Shown here one piece after another: positions 33,066 through 44,500 of a stretch of DNA of 64,000 nt (position 1 is its first letter; each line of letters begins with the position of its first letter). Made by a program: the position numbers and the translations under genes. The notes under the pieces were generated by a model. It was not told where the DNA came from and ran no database searches. It worked only from the letters and a program-made list of their open reading frames with translations. This DNA is from Acanthochlamys bracteata (taxonomy: Eukaryota; Streptophyta; Magnoliopsida; Pandanales; Velloziaceae): contig CM034139.1 of the NCBI GenBank assembly GCA_019914995.1, positions 1,245,001 through 1,309,000 on the forward strand. The letters run 5' to 3'.

Positions 33066-34967
33066 AATATTTTTTGTAATTAAAATTTTGAAGTCTAAAA
33101 TCAAGTTTGTACTGCTAATTTTATGTGTTTATTTGGCACCTAACAAACCAAAAAAATATAGATTACATATATAGAGTTAACGATAATATAATGCATGGTT
33201 GGTCTACTAGTGTTGAACACTCTTCGATATTTTTTTTACTCAAACTCATTTTTCTAAAGATGTAGTAAGGAATTTGAAGAATCCCTACTTTTTATTGATT
33301 TAGAAATATGGTAACATTTTATATCTAATAGTTTTGCATTCCCACTACCACATTGATTACCACCCGTATTCGCCTTGCAAGAACTTCTTATTCATTTATT
33401 GAAGTGTACTTCCCAAGCTTAGAACGTAATCCTCTCACGTAGTTCAACATCTCATTCGTTGCTTTCATTCTCTTATCTCATTCCTATCAACTGTTCTAAG
33501 AATTTTCCGTTAATACTAACATTCCTTAAAATGAATTTTTCATAAATTCTATATCACGACCCGTCTTAGGCTTTGACAAGCACTAGATTAACCAAGCCTA
33601 AGTAGAACCAAAGTTTGGCCCAAACTAGTAAGCGTACTAAAAACTCACTCCGATACAACTTAATACCAAAGATTTTAGAAAATTTTAGAACTTCTCTAGA
33701 ATACTAAGGGGAAACTTAAGTTTAACATTGATAAATGAATAAGTATACCAATAGTTTCAAAAGAAAATAACAATAAGCACAAGTAGTTGACAAAATTCAT
33801 ATAACATTTATCTGCTATAATAAATCTCAAAGCGATGATAAGCAAACAAACACAACATGGCTATCTATAGTTGATCATACTTACAACAATCAAAATCTCA
33901 TCTTGGTACGATGTAAGAAATAAAGCCATACAAGTCTCTCGAAGTTGCCGAGTCGTCTACTAAAATAAATAAAATACACGAGACCTATCAATGATATAGT
34001 GTCACTTTGCTCCACAACTGTAGGTCCATTCAAGACTAGCTCAGCTTGTAAACACTGGGGGAGGTCAAACATAAAAACGGCTGAACCAAGCTTCAATGAG
34101 GTGAAAAAATCAGAATACTCCATTTAAGGTTAATAATGCATTACCTAGTCATTATATAATTACTATCTCTTTACATGCAGCAGATGCTAAGTGCTGGACC
34201 TCCAACTTATGGTAGGCCTGACTTAGTAGTGCTTGATAGGCTCGGGTAAAAGACGGGTTAGTTAATTTGGAGATGCGCCGACAAGGCCCCCCGATCGGGC
34301 CAAGTAGGCCTTAGCATTGTGTGCTTAACAATTCATTCCTCTTAATAGTTCCACATTAGATGGGTGCTAGAATATGTAGATGCTTATATGTGAGAGATGT
34401 TAACCTTTAAGTGGTTGGCCAATAATTTATTTTGGAGAGTCGATCATATAATTGGTATCAAAGCTCGGTAGGGTAAGCAAATATTAGATATGTCTTAAGT
34501 CATCCCATATCGACTCAGTCTTTAGCGATGGAGAGTATAATAAAATATAATAAAATGCAACAAATAACACCCTTTTTCTTATATAAAGTTGTTACATTAT
34601 CCATGTTCTCAATCTTTGTATTTTCCATATTTATATACATGAAATTAAATATGCTAACTATCACTAAGAATAGTTTACATACGCATGTACCTAACTACAT
34701 ATCTTCAAATCACCTCCATGAGTATATGCACATCTATATAAATGTGTTTCATGGTCAGAAATATCTTAATCGTCTATATGCGAAACACTCATACTGTCCA
34801 CATCTGCATATGCAAACTTACGTGCTAATAGATGCAATCTGTATGCCCGAATCATCAACTCACATGCTTATACGTGTATATAAGCATCTCATGGTATTTA
34901 TAAGCATGCATTTATACGTGTATAAATGATGCGTCAGGCAATCATGGTCATATATTACAAAAATTAT
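33066..34967. other. Unassigned repeat-like sequence, possible LTR fragment near 34190-34460
   Basis: A CACGACCCG word near 33554 and a stretch ending ATTGGTATCAAAGCTCGG (34448-34465) resemble LTR/primer-site borders, the latter a variant of the copia TGGTATCAGAGC site. I could not find matching LTR pairs or coding domains. The 133-aa frame at 34528-34929 has no recognisable domain and is built from short TATACG/CATGCA-type words. Confidence 0.35.
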
Positions 34968-34977
34968 TGAGTGAGAC

Positions 34978-35510
34978 TAAGGTTATTAAAATCGGGATCT
35001 TAGGTAGGATCGTTTCGCTTGAGTATGATCGTAAAATCGGGATCTTAAAGTAAAATCGTAAGATTTTACATACCGATACATTTTATGAAATTTTTTTTCA
35101 ATACCATTAAAAATCTTTTATAAAAGTTTTTCTAATATTTTTTCTAAAAATACTTTTAGTACATTTAAAAAAAAATTTAAATTTCTTTTAAATTTTATAA
35201 AAAATTACTCTATATTTTATAGAAAATTTCTCAAAATTATAATCTTTAAGAAAATCTTCAAACTTTTATAGAAAACTCTCTAAAATTTTATAAAAAACTC
35301 TTTCAAAAATAGTTAATTACAAAAAATTCTTCAAAAGTAAAATCGTATAAGATCGTAAAAAGATCGGGATCTTACCGATATTAAGATTTAAATCAGAATT
35401 TAGGTGAGATTTTACTCAAAAAAGATTTTACTTAAGATCGGGATCGTTTAGGTGAAGTAAAATCGTAAAATCGTAAGATTTTAAGATTTAAATCGGAATT
35501 TTGATAACCT
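34978..35510. mobile_element. MULE-like MITE with 9-10 bp target-site duplication
   Basis: The left end is TAAGGTTATTAAAAT; the complement of the right end is AAGGTTATCAAAAT, a near-perfect inverted terminus. TGAGTGAGAC occurs immediately outside both ends (34968-34977 and 35511-35520), a direct repeat of 9-10 bp, the size made by Mutator-like transposases. The 530-bp interior is AT-rich, non-coding and contains repeated ATCGTAAAATCG and ATCGGGATCTTA motifs. It is therefore non-autonomous. The intact target duplication suggests a moderately recent insertion. Confidence 0.8.
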
Positions 35511-35520
35511 TGAGTGAGAC

Positions 35521-37754
35521 CATGTCTCTAACTCGCATCGTTGCTATCTACTTGTGCACACCTACGAATGCATAAAAGGCATACCATAGACATACTTTAT
35601 GCATAACCATCTTATTGAATACTTGTGTATGCTCATTCAATCATATAATATAATAATAGTACTACTATAGAACTCATTGTCAAAACATAATAACATATTT
35701 ATAAAGAAATACGGTGATATAGTATAAATCATTCATAAACAACATTGAAATTAATTATGCTCTTGAAATAACATTTTTTTCTATTGCTATGCTCATATAT
35801 GCATATAATTATATTGCTTAAACAACTGTCCTGCTTAATAATACGTCGTTAGATACTATGAAAAACTAACATGCTTTGAACTTGCTACTAGGATTCTTAT
35901 GCCGATATGCATGATGCAGTTATATTATGTATTACTTACAATAATTGTAACTCATGCTTACACTGACCACAACATCTAGCTTGTGAAATGCGAGAGTAGG
36001 GGATACCATTGACCTAACAACATACTCAATGACTAGCATGCTGCTATAATAGATAGCACTATTATAACTATATGTAGGTATGCATACATAGGCACTCAAT
36101 AGCATGAAGGATTAAATCATATCATGTAACTTTAGGTGCAAGTCATGATGAAATTTCTAAGACAAATTTGCTTGTGTTAAAAACCTATCGGTTCGCTATG
36201 GACTAATTATTACAGCCAACAGCGTAAAAGTGTTTCTCTTGTTAGTATTTAAAGAATTAGATTTTAGATTTTTGTTCATGAGTGTAGTGCTAATTGATGT
36301 CTGCTATAGATGTTGCTAATCTTTGATTTTGCTTGGAGTATTCATCTTTGGACTTATTAGTATTGCTTTTTTCCACGCTTGTTAGATCGTAATCAGTTGG
36401 AGGGATTAGGTCTACATTGCTTAGTGGAAATAGTAACTAGGGGAGTTGGTTCGTGTTTAACTTCTGAATCCCAATAACTTGCTTTGGTGATGATTAGTTG
36501 GTTGATTACTTTTTGGGTATTCAAAGGAGGTTCTTCTCGAATTTTCTAAAATCTTGCTATCTATTGTTTTGCATTTGATGTAGTTTAGACTTACTAGGCT
36601 GGTTTCAGCTTGTGCTTTGCTTGGGTCTAGTGTAGTGTTGTGCTGATCACAGCCCTATTCTGGATCATGACATTCTTAGAATTGAAAAAGAATTCCATAG
36701 AACTTGTTCAAAAATTTTTATATGCTACACAAACTTCGGAATTCATTCACACACAAACACCAAAGCATCAAATTTATGCTTAGAGAGGATAGAATTAACT
36801 CTCCATATTATAGCAGTTAATCATTTCAAATTTAAGAAAGCTATGCACTAAATTTTCAAAAATTTCATATTTCATTAATAGCTAAAAATTTTAAATTACC
36901 AAAATATAGAACATTAGAAATTAAAATCCTCTCTACGAAATCCTATATAACTTTAGCTATAGAAGATAATGGATCTAATTCCCATCTCCCGAAACTCTCT
37001 ACCATGATTTAACTAACTATTATATCCAACCCAATCAACTAAAATCAAGTTAAACACTCCTACTTTATTGATGGGAAGAGAGAGCTAATGAAAGAGAAAG
37101 CCAATTGAGAGAGCTCATTGCAGTAGGGCTGATGAATCGCTAGGAAGGTTGTTAGATACATAGCTCCTATGCAGTTGCAACGAAGTTGGAAGAAGTGGTC
37201 GATGATAGGTAGGGAATTGAAATGGTGGAAGGAAGGAGCAGAACGGATAGTGTGCATAGGTGAACGAAGTCGTGGAGCAACGGAGAGGATGAGCGACGGA
37301 GCAGTAGAGCAAAGAATTAAAGAAATAAAATTTAAGCTAGATGAAGAAGAAAGAGTGAAAGACTCGAGTCAAACACTCAAACTTCAAATCGAAGAAGTGT
37401 TTTTTTTCTTAAAAATCTTTTGATTACGTCCAACTTGATCTATTCGATCGGATCCACGATCAATCCGAAAATGGTCAAATCGATCTGGATCAATTTTGAT
37501 TCCTTTAGGTCAACTGGGAAGACCTAGTTCGAATCTTCAATACAGATTGAGCTCTACTAATACATGAGCAGGGTGGACGATGCTATGCAGTTGACTCGAC
37601 GAAAATTATAAGTTGTAATCAAGGATTAGTTGTAAACTTTGAACTTGTATTTGAGCTAGATCCTGTGGTCCAGATCAGACCTCACAGAACAGGACTAGGC
37701 CAAACCTTTGCAAGCCCAAACATACAGAAAGGCAGGGATGAAAGTATCATACCA
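35521..37754. other. Unassigned intergenic sequence
   Basis: No coding domain, RNA gene or paired repeat could be recognised. The 84-aa frame at 37169-37423 is charged but without a motif and is overlapped by minus-strand frames of similar length. Phrases near 36600-36670 and 37430-37700 look like retroelement LTR text but cannot be paired. Confidence 0.35.
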
Positions 37755-38012
37755 TGGGGTGCATTTGGCTTTCCATTTTTCCAACAAATTTTTTCAATTT
37801 TCAATTTCATATTTTTCAATACATATTTTATAAGTATTTAGAAAATTTATTTAAAAATTTAGAAAGTGTAAAACAATTCTACGTAATGAGATATTTTTAT
37901 TGCATATTTTTTTATTTCTTTAAAAATAAAAAAATATAATTTATTTTTCAAAAAAAATAAAATTATTTTATTTTAAAAAAAATTTATTTTATAAGTAATT
38001 CTAAACAAACCT
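37755..38012. mobile_element. AT-rich MITE-like element, family copy 5
   Basis: The stretch starts GCATTTGGCTTTCCATTTTT and ends TAATTCTAAACAAACC. It holds TACGTAATGAGATATTTTTA, matching TACATAATGAGATTTTTTTA in the copy at 8875-9125. Its composition is above 80 percent A+T and it is non-coding. It lies about 490 bp upstream of the TatC start codon. Confidence 0.5.
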
Positions 38013-38041
38013 ATGTATCATCTGGATCCACCACCAGCTAA

Positions 38042-38326
38042 GGGCGTATTTTAAGTGAGTGGAATTTCACTTTCTTCCGCTAAAATTGGAGTTCCACTCA
38101 CTTTTTTTATTTTAATTACAAATAAAACTGAAACTCAAGTTTCCAGTTCTATACAAGTGAAACTCAAGTTTCATTATATATATTTTTTAAATTCACTTCC
38201 AACTCACTTCAATAATCAATTAAAATATAAAAACTAAACTCCATTTCTAACTTATTTTTTAAAAAACTTCACTTTTATTTTTTTACTTTCACATAACTTA
38301 ATTATGGGCATTTAAAACACGCACTG
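38042..38326. mobile_element. Second MITE upstream of TatC, GGGCGTATTTTAAGTG ends
   Basis: The left end GGGCGTATTTTAAGTG and the complement of the right end, GTGCGTGTTTTAAATG, match at 12 of 16 positions. Between them, AAACTCAAGTTTC occurs twice (13 bp, about 38131 and 38160) within AT-rich non-coding sequence. About 285 bp long. No clear target duplication was found. It ends about 175 bp from the TatC start codon, so it probably overlaps that gene's promoter. Confidence 0.55.
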
Positions 38327-38500
38327 ACAACTTTTGACGCTCAAGGGATTCTTTCTCAGCGGCGTGACGTGTATGGGAAGGACAAGGCGGTTCTCTATTA
38401 ACTAGTTAAAATAAAAGTTAAACAAAAAAGCGGCAGTACCCATACAGGTAAACGAAAGCAAAAAATTTATCAATCGGATTAAGAGAAGAAGAAGAAAGAA

Positions 38501-41500
38501 ATGGGAAGCAGCAGCGCAGCTCTGCTATCTTCCTGCCCCCAGCTCTGCTTCTGCAGCGGCGCAGGGCAAAATCTCCGATTCGTTCCACAACAACTCTCCA
38601 GAAAAATCTCGTTCAGCAGTGCCCCCTTGAAGTTCCACCGCCGCTTCGGTCTCCAAAAAGCCGCAGCTGTCGAGGACGACCAGCAGCAGCAGTCGAACGG
38701 CCGCGGAACCAGCACCACCGTTGTTGAAGGAAGAGCCAGTCCCGGTAAGCAAATTATGGAATGATGTCGATTCTTTAAGTTATTTGTTATCTTGTTTCAG
38801 TTTCATAATATCGCTGAAATTTCTTAAGAATTTAAGAAACTTTTAGTGAATTAAAGTGGTTGGGAATTTTGATTTGTACACCTTAGCTCTTAAAAGAAGC
38901 TATTGAGTGCTTCTCCATGCTGTAAGCAATCAAATAAATAAATTGAAACTTTGATTGTTGTTGTGTAAATTAATAAATAATTTTTGCAAGATGAAATTAT
39001 TGGTTCGTCTTTAGGTTGTGGAATTGAGCTCCTCCTTTGGATTTTGAGGGTGCTCCAGACAGTTCGGTTGATATCTACATCTAATTTCTATTTGGTTTGT
39101 GAGATTGTGAGAAGAGTACGATGAGAAGGTTAATTTGGGGGAAGCCGTTTGGGTTCTAGCACAACTTTTTTTTGCTTGATTTGTTAGTTGCAGTTCAAAG
39201 AGTGTCAGTACTTTGGGTGTTATATGAATAATTGTTACAACTTACAAGAGTAGATATTATATCCTATTGATAATAGGTCTAACATGATAAAGTGCTTCTG
39301 GAGATACATATGGAGGATATCCAATCTTGGAGGCTTAAGTATCTCTCTCAATGATGAAAATGTGTCTCCGGCAGACAAGTTTACATGCATTTAGTCTCAA
39401 ATATGAAACACGGGAATATGGACAATTTGAATATATTAAGTTAGTTTATTTAGGGTCAATACATTAGTGGAGGATTGACCATTTTATTATTGGAGAGAAG
39501 CATCCTGCTAGAGATTATTCATGAATAGGAGTTGGATATAGTATTATTTGCATTTCAGTTCTTTGGTAAGGTGCAACTCTATGGATCTACCCATCATGCA
39601 GTAGAATGTATTGGAGACTGAAAAGGGTTAACATTTTGGGGCTGTGGTGTGACTGTGGATCCTATATTAGATACTGGGCTCGTATACTGAAAAGGAAGAA
39701 AGCACTGCTTTTTCTGATTGTTCTTTTCATAGTCCATGAATACATAGAGTGTGCACATAAAGTGCATTTAACCCCTGGGAAAGTTGTAGGTTGGGATTTG
39801 GACATTTACTTAGCATTGGAAACAAACTCCATCTTATAGCTAGATATGGGCTTTTGCTGATCTAGCTTCACAACATCAATTTACTAGTTGATTAGTCAGT
39901 TCACCAGCTCCTTGTAGGTTCATCCAGGAAAGACCTAGCTATATGGCTCTTCTCACCTTTTTGTGTCATATTTCTTAAGGACTTTAATACTAAGGCATCT
40001 AGCTTGTATAAACTCACTAAATTAGAGGAAAGGGCATTTTTATTTTCACATGTTCCAGGAGTTTGATTTTGTTTATTGCAGTACAACATCAACTAAATCA
40101 AGATTTTAGATTCATTTCCTACCTCTTGAACTTTGTGTCAAAGTATATGGCTCAAGTTGTTATTTTTAATCGTAATAGAACAATTTCTTAGCTATCGAGG
40201 ATCCAAAATAACAGTACCATATGTAGTGGGTTGTAGATATGTAGTGGGCTATAATCCAAGTCCTTGTAGATATATTTGTTCGATTAAAAAAAAGTTAAGG
40301 TGTGCCTTGTTGCAAGTTTAATCAAAACGTAAGCATACATTTCTTAATTAAATGAATGGCGTTAAAAGCACATACATTGCTTTAATTAAAAAATGAGTGG
40401 ATGATGTTAAGAGCTGAGTAGTGGGTTGCTTTTTGTATTTGGTTTTATAGCTAGTTAATGTAAGCTTGCACTTTTAAGTTGTAAAAACTAATAGAAGGCT
40501 GCTGTGTTCTCTGTTTTTTGCATAAAGTAGGAAAAACAAAAAAGAGATAGAAAGATTCCTAGTTCTCCTCTAAAGAAATCTTCCCACTTGTCTACAGATA
40601 TAGTTCTAAGTTTGTAAAGTTAGATCCAACAGGTGGTATCAGAGTAAGATTGATCCAAATTTTCTATGGCTTCCGTCAACAATCTTGTCAATTCTCTAGT
40701 TCTTAAATTATTGAAAGATAATTATGATAGTTGGTAAATTTAGATGAGTGCCTTATTTGGTTCTCAAGATTTGTGGGAGCTTGTTAGTGATGGGTTTATG
40801 GAGCCTGCACAGGAAGTAAAATCGGCTATACAAATGAAGAGAAGAAGGTTATAAGAGAACAAAAAAAGGAAGGATAGCAAAGCTCTTTTTCTTCTACTAT
40901 ATCAAGAGTTTGACCAATGTATTCTCCAAGAGTTGCCGAAACAATATGTAAAGAAGCATTGAATAGCAAGCCTTAACCGATGCCCAACAAAAACGGTGAA
41001 GAATAAGACATCTTAAGAGGCGTGAAGTGGGTAAGCCTAGTGTGTCACATTTATGAATTTTGGGTGCATTTCATATGCTCAAGTACCTGAAGACAAAAGA
41101 AAAAAGCTTGTTGATCGTGGTGAAAAATACATCTTCATCGAATACAGGAGGAGTCAAAAGCATATATACTCTACAATCTACTAATCAAGAAATTAGTGAT
41201 TAGTAGAGACATTTTAATGAAAAAGATGCATGAAATTGGTGCAATAAAGAGACTGCTATAGAGCAACTAGTAATGAATGAATATGATGATCTCCCACATG
41301 AGGTACCACCACTAGCGATACTAGTATCTCCTCAACATACTATACCTTCCCTTATAAGATATTCCCTCTTCTATATAAGGTAGTAGTATCGAAACTTATA
41401 TGCAACGAAGTTCTATAAAAATGAGAAGTCTTAGGAAGATCTTTGAGCGGACAGATTAAAATGGTGAGTCTAACATTTTCTATCAATGTGTTGATCATGA

Positions 41501-44500
41501 AGCCATAAAAGAGGTGTACATACAATATTGGAAGAGTAGATCAAAGTTATAGAGAAAAATGACACATGAGAGTTGGCAAATTTTCACAAAATCACCAGGC
41601 AATAGGTGTCAAGTGGGTATTCAAAATTAAACACATTGCTGATGGTTATTTTGATGATACAAAGCCAAACTTGTACGAAAGGTTAGAAACAAAAGTACGG
41701 CATCGATTATGAAGAAGTCTTTGGACTTGTTGCTCGACTTGATACGGTAAGATTGTTAATTTCTCTTGCAGCTCATTATATATGAAAAATATATTATCTA
41801 TATGTCAAGTAAGCATTCGTCAATAGTGTTCTTGAGGAAGATGTATGAATGGTGTTAAAAGCACAGACATTGCTTTAATTAAAAAGTGAGTGGATGGTGT
41901 TAAAAATATAATTTCTCTTGCAGCTCATTATATATGAAAAATATATAATCTAGATGTCAAGTAGGCATCCGTCAATAGTGTTCTTGACGAAGATGTATGA
42001 ATGGTGTTAAAAGCACATACATTGCTTTAGGTAGTCTAGTAGAACTTGATGAATGTACCAATAGCCGTTAGGAGTACTTGGCCGTGATGTCGTCGGGGAC
42101 GAAGGGAGCGAGACCAAGCCGAGCCAGACGTGGAGTGGCGAAGGGGGCGTACTGTCCTGGGGTAAAGAGAAGCGCTTTCGCTATTGAGAAAGCGAAGGTT
42201 CGACGACTTAGCCGAGTGTTAACGAAGCCTCTTGAGATTGCCCCTATCTATCAACGGGGACCCCCCGAAAGGCGAATAGCTCGGGTTCTTCGCTGCCGGG
42301 TTCTACTTTACTAGGTACCGCTCTTTTCTTCTAATTAAGAAGTGAGTGGATGGTGTTAAAAACTGACTAGTGGGTTGCGGTTTGTATTTCGATTTATGTA
42401 TAGTTAATGTAGGCTTGTACGTTTGAGTTGTAAAAGCGTATAGAAGGCTGTCGTGTTCTCTGTTTTTTGCATCAAGTAGAAAAAACAAAAAAAGGGTAGA
42501 AAGATTACTAGTTCTCCTCTAAAGAAATCTTCACACTTGTCTAGTGATAGAGTTTAACTTCGTAAACTTAGATCCAACATGCCTCTCCATTCAATTTTGT
42601 AATTCCTCATCATGGTATCTAAGCAGTAAATTTCTTCATCTCTTCTTCTAGTTGTATTGATTTTATAAACCATGGAAACCGTCCCGCCTTCTATTGGTGC
42701 TTCTACTTTAGATGATCAATATCTCCCATACTTATCAGGATGGCTTAGGAGCGGTCCCTATGAGCTTTTTTCTTGTAGTTGTTTTTATTTTATCAACTGT
42801 CATGACTATAACAACTTCATTGGTGCTTCTACTTTGATTTCAAATTATGTCATTGGTTAATCAATATTGTTCTTACACATCAGGATGGTCTAGTAGCGGT
42901 TTGTTTGAGCCATCTTTTGTAGTTATTCTCATTTTTTCAATCGCGACAGCTATCATAATTTCTACAAGTGCTTCTACTTTGATGTCTACTATATCATTGG
43001 TAATCAATATTTTTGCACTAATTAAAGAGATGGTCTAGTAGCGGTTCTATATCATTGAGATGGATGTGAGATGGACTTATTATTTGCATTAAAATAACAA
43101 TAACAAATAAAACTAGAGTGGATAAATTAATACCTTTGCTCGAGGGACTGCGCTGTGGCGGGTACGAGTTGGTCAAGTGCACTGCATCGTAGTGGTAGTC
43201 ATGTAAATGGCCAGCAATCATTTAGACATGGTGGAATGTGTTACAAATTGGGATTGAAGTGTGTTGATGTAATTTATATATTAGGTAGTTAAGAATTATG
43301 AAATGAAGCTGAGAGTCATAGTATATGAGTTTCAGTTAGTAGGTTTTGGAGCTTTATTTGTTTTAGGTCCTGTTGAGGTTAAATTATTTTCTGCTTAAGC
43401 AAGTTTATTTGCAGTAGGAATTCTTGAAGGGTTGGGGGACTATCAAAAGAGCTGTAAGGCTTTTGACATTATTGACTTTTGAAGTTTTAAGTCCTTTGTA
43501 AAGAATAAGGAGGTGCACACTTCACCGAAGATCCTTTTTTCAATAGAGTTGCAGATGCAATATGATGAGTTAGAGGTGAATAGAGACTTTAGAATTCCTA
43601 TTTGGTAAAAATTGACAGAAAAGTAGTGGTGGTTGAACTTGGATTTTGTGAAGAGTTTTAAGTTTGGTTTTCTGCACCTTGGGTTTGTAGTTTCCTTATA
43701 TACATAGGTGGTTTCCTGATTGCATTTCATGGATCACATGAGGCTCCTTTATATGTTATTGCACTTTTCTTGGTCATAGTTCTTTCTCATGGTCTACGAG
43801 CTCTTGTTGATCTGCCAAAAGTAGAGTACAAATCAATGATGCAAACTTCATTTGAGGTGCAATGGCTTTGAAATTTGTTGGCGTGGTCTACGAGTGCCTC
43901 GGCATTCGACCTCCCTGCTTTTCGTTGACCATGCGGCTCTTCATATTGCATTTAATCCGGTGTTTTGTGAGTGAAAGAAACATATTGAGGTTGATTGTCA
44001 CCTCATCCATGATAAACTTCACACTAGTTTGTTCAAAACTTGCTATTTATTGTCTAGAAAAATTGCAAATAGTTCATGAAAGCAGTAGGTGAAGATTAGT
44101 TTTCATAATTGGAAAAAAATGGTAGTTTGATGCACTCTCCAACTTGAGGGGGATTTTTACTTGAATAGCTAATTCCTATAAGGCTATAACTCAATGTAGC
44201 ACCACTATCTGTAGTGAGTTTAACCAATTGATCCCACATCCAGACCTTTGTGCACATATTTTTTCAGTAGTAGAGAATCACGACCAACTTTTCAATCAAT
44301 CTGGCCTTTTCTAAATAGAAGTTTTCTTAATTGTTAGCTTAAAACTGAGTGTTGCAGAAATGGCTTACTTTTTGTTGCATCAACTACAGATGAATTTGTG
44401 TGGCTTTTTTAGTTGTCTTTTGTAGCATCCATATGTTGCTTTTCTCCACCAGTTTTTGGTATTAAAGCATCCAATCTTGCATCTCTTTTTAGGTTTTACT

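Larger units (their letters stand above)
40353..42579 (+). mobile_element. Internally reduced Ty1/copia element in TatC intron 1
   Basis: The left LTR (40353-40631, TGAATGGCG...CCAACA) is followed two bases later by TGGTATCAGAG, the initiator-tRNA-Met primer site. A gag start ([16 protein letters not shown]-like, about 40663) comes next and reverse-transcriptase-region text lies near 41570-41740. The right LTR (41998-42579) matches the left LTR but holds an insert of about 304 bp. The interior is only about 1.4 kb, so much of the polyprotein is gone and what remains is broken. The LTRs differ at many positions, which suggests an old insertion. No 5-bp target duplication is evident. It lies in the sense orientation within the intron. 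Confidence 0.8.

Noticed and set aside
34528-34929. 133-aa plus-strand ORF as a gene
   Set aside because: AT-rich, no recognisable domain, poor codon character and no splice partners; likely chance.
37169-37423. 84-aa charged ORF
   Set aside because: No homology recognised, and both strands are open over the same stretch.
42078-42314. 78-aa arginine-rich frame as a gene
   Set aside because: It lies wholly inside the GC-rich insert in an LTR; the frame is explained by high GC content and no motif was recognised.
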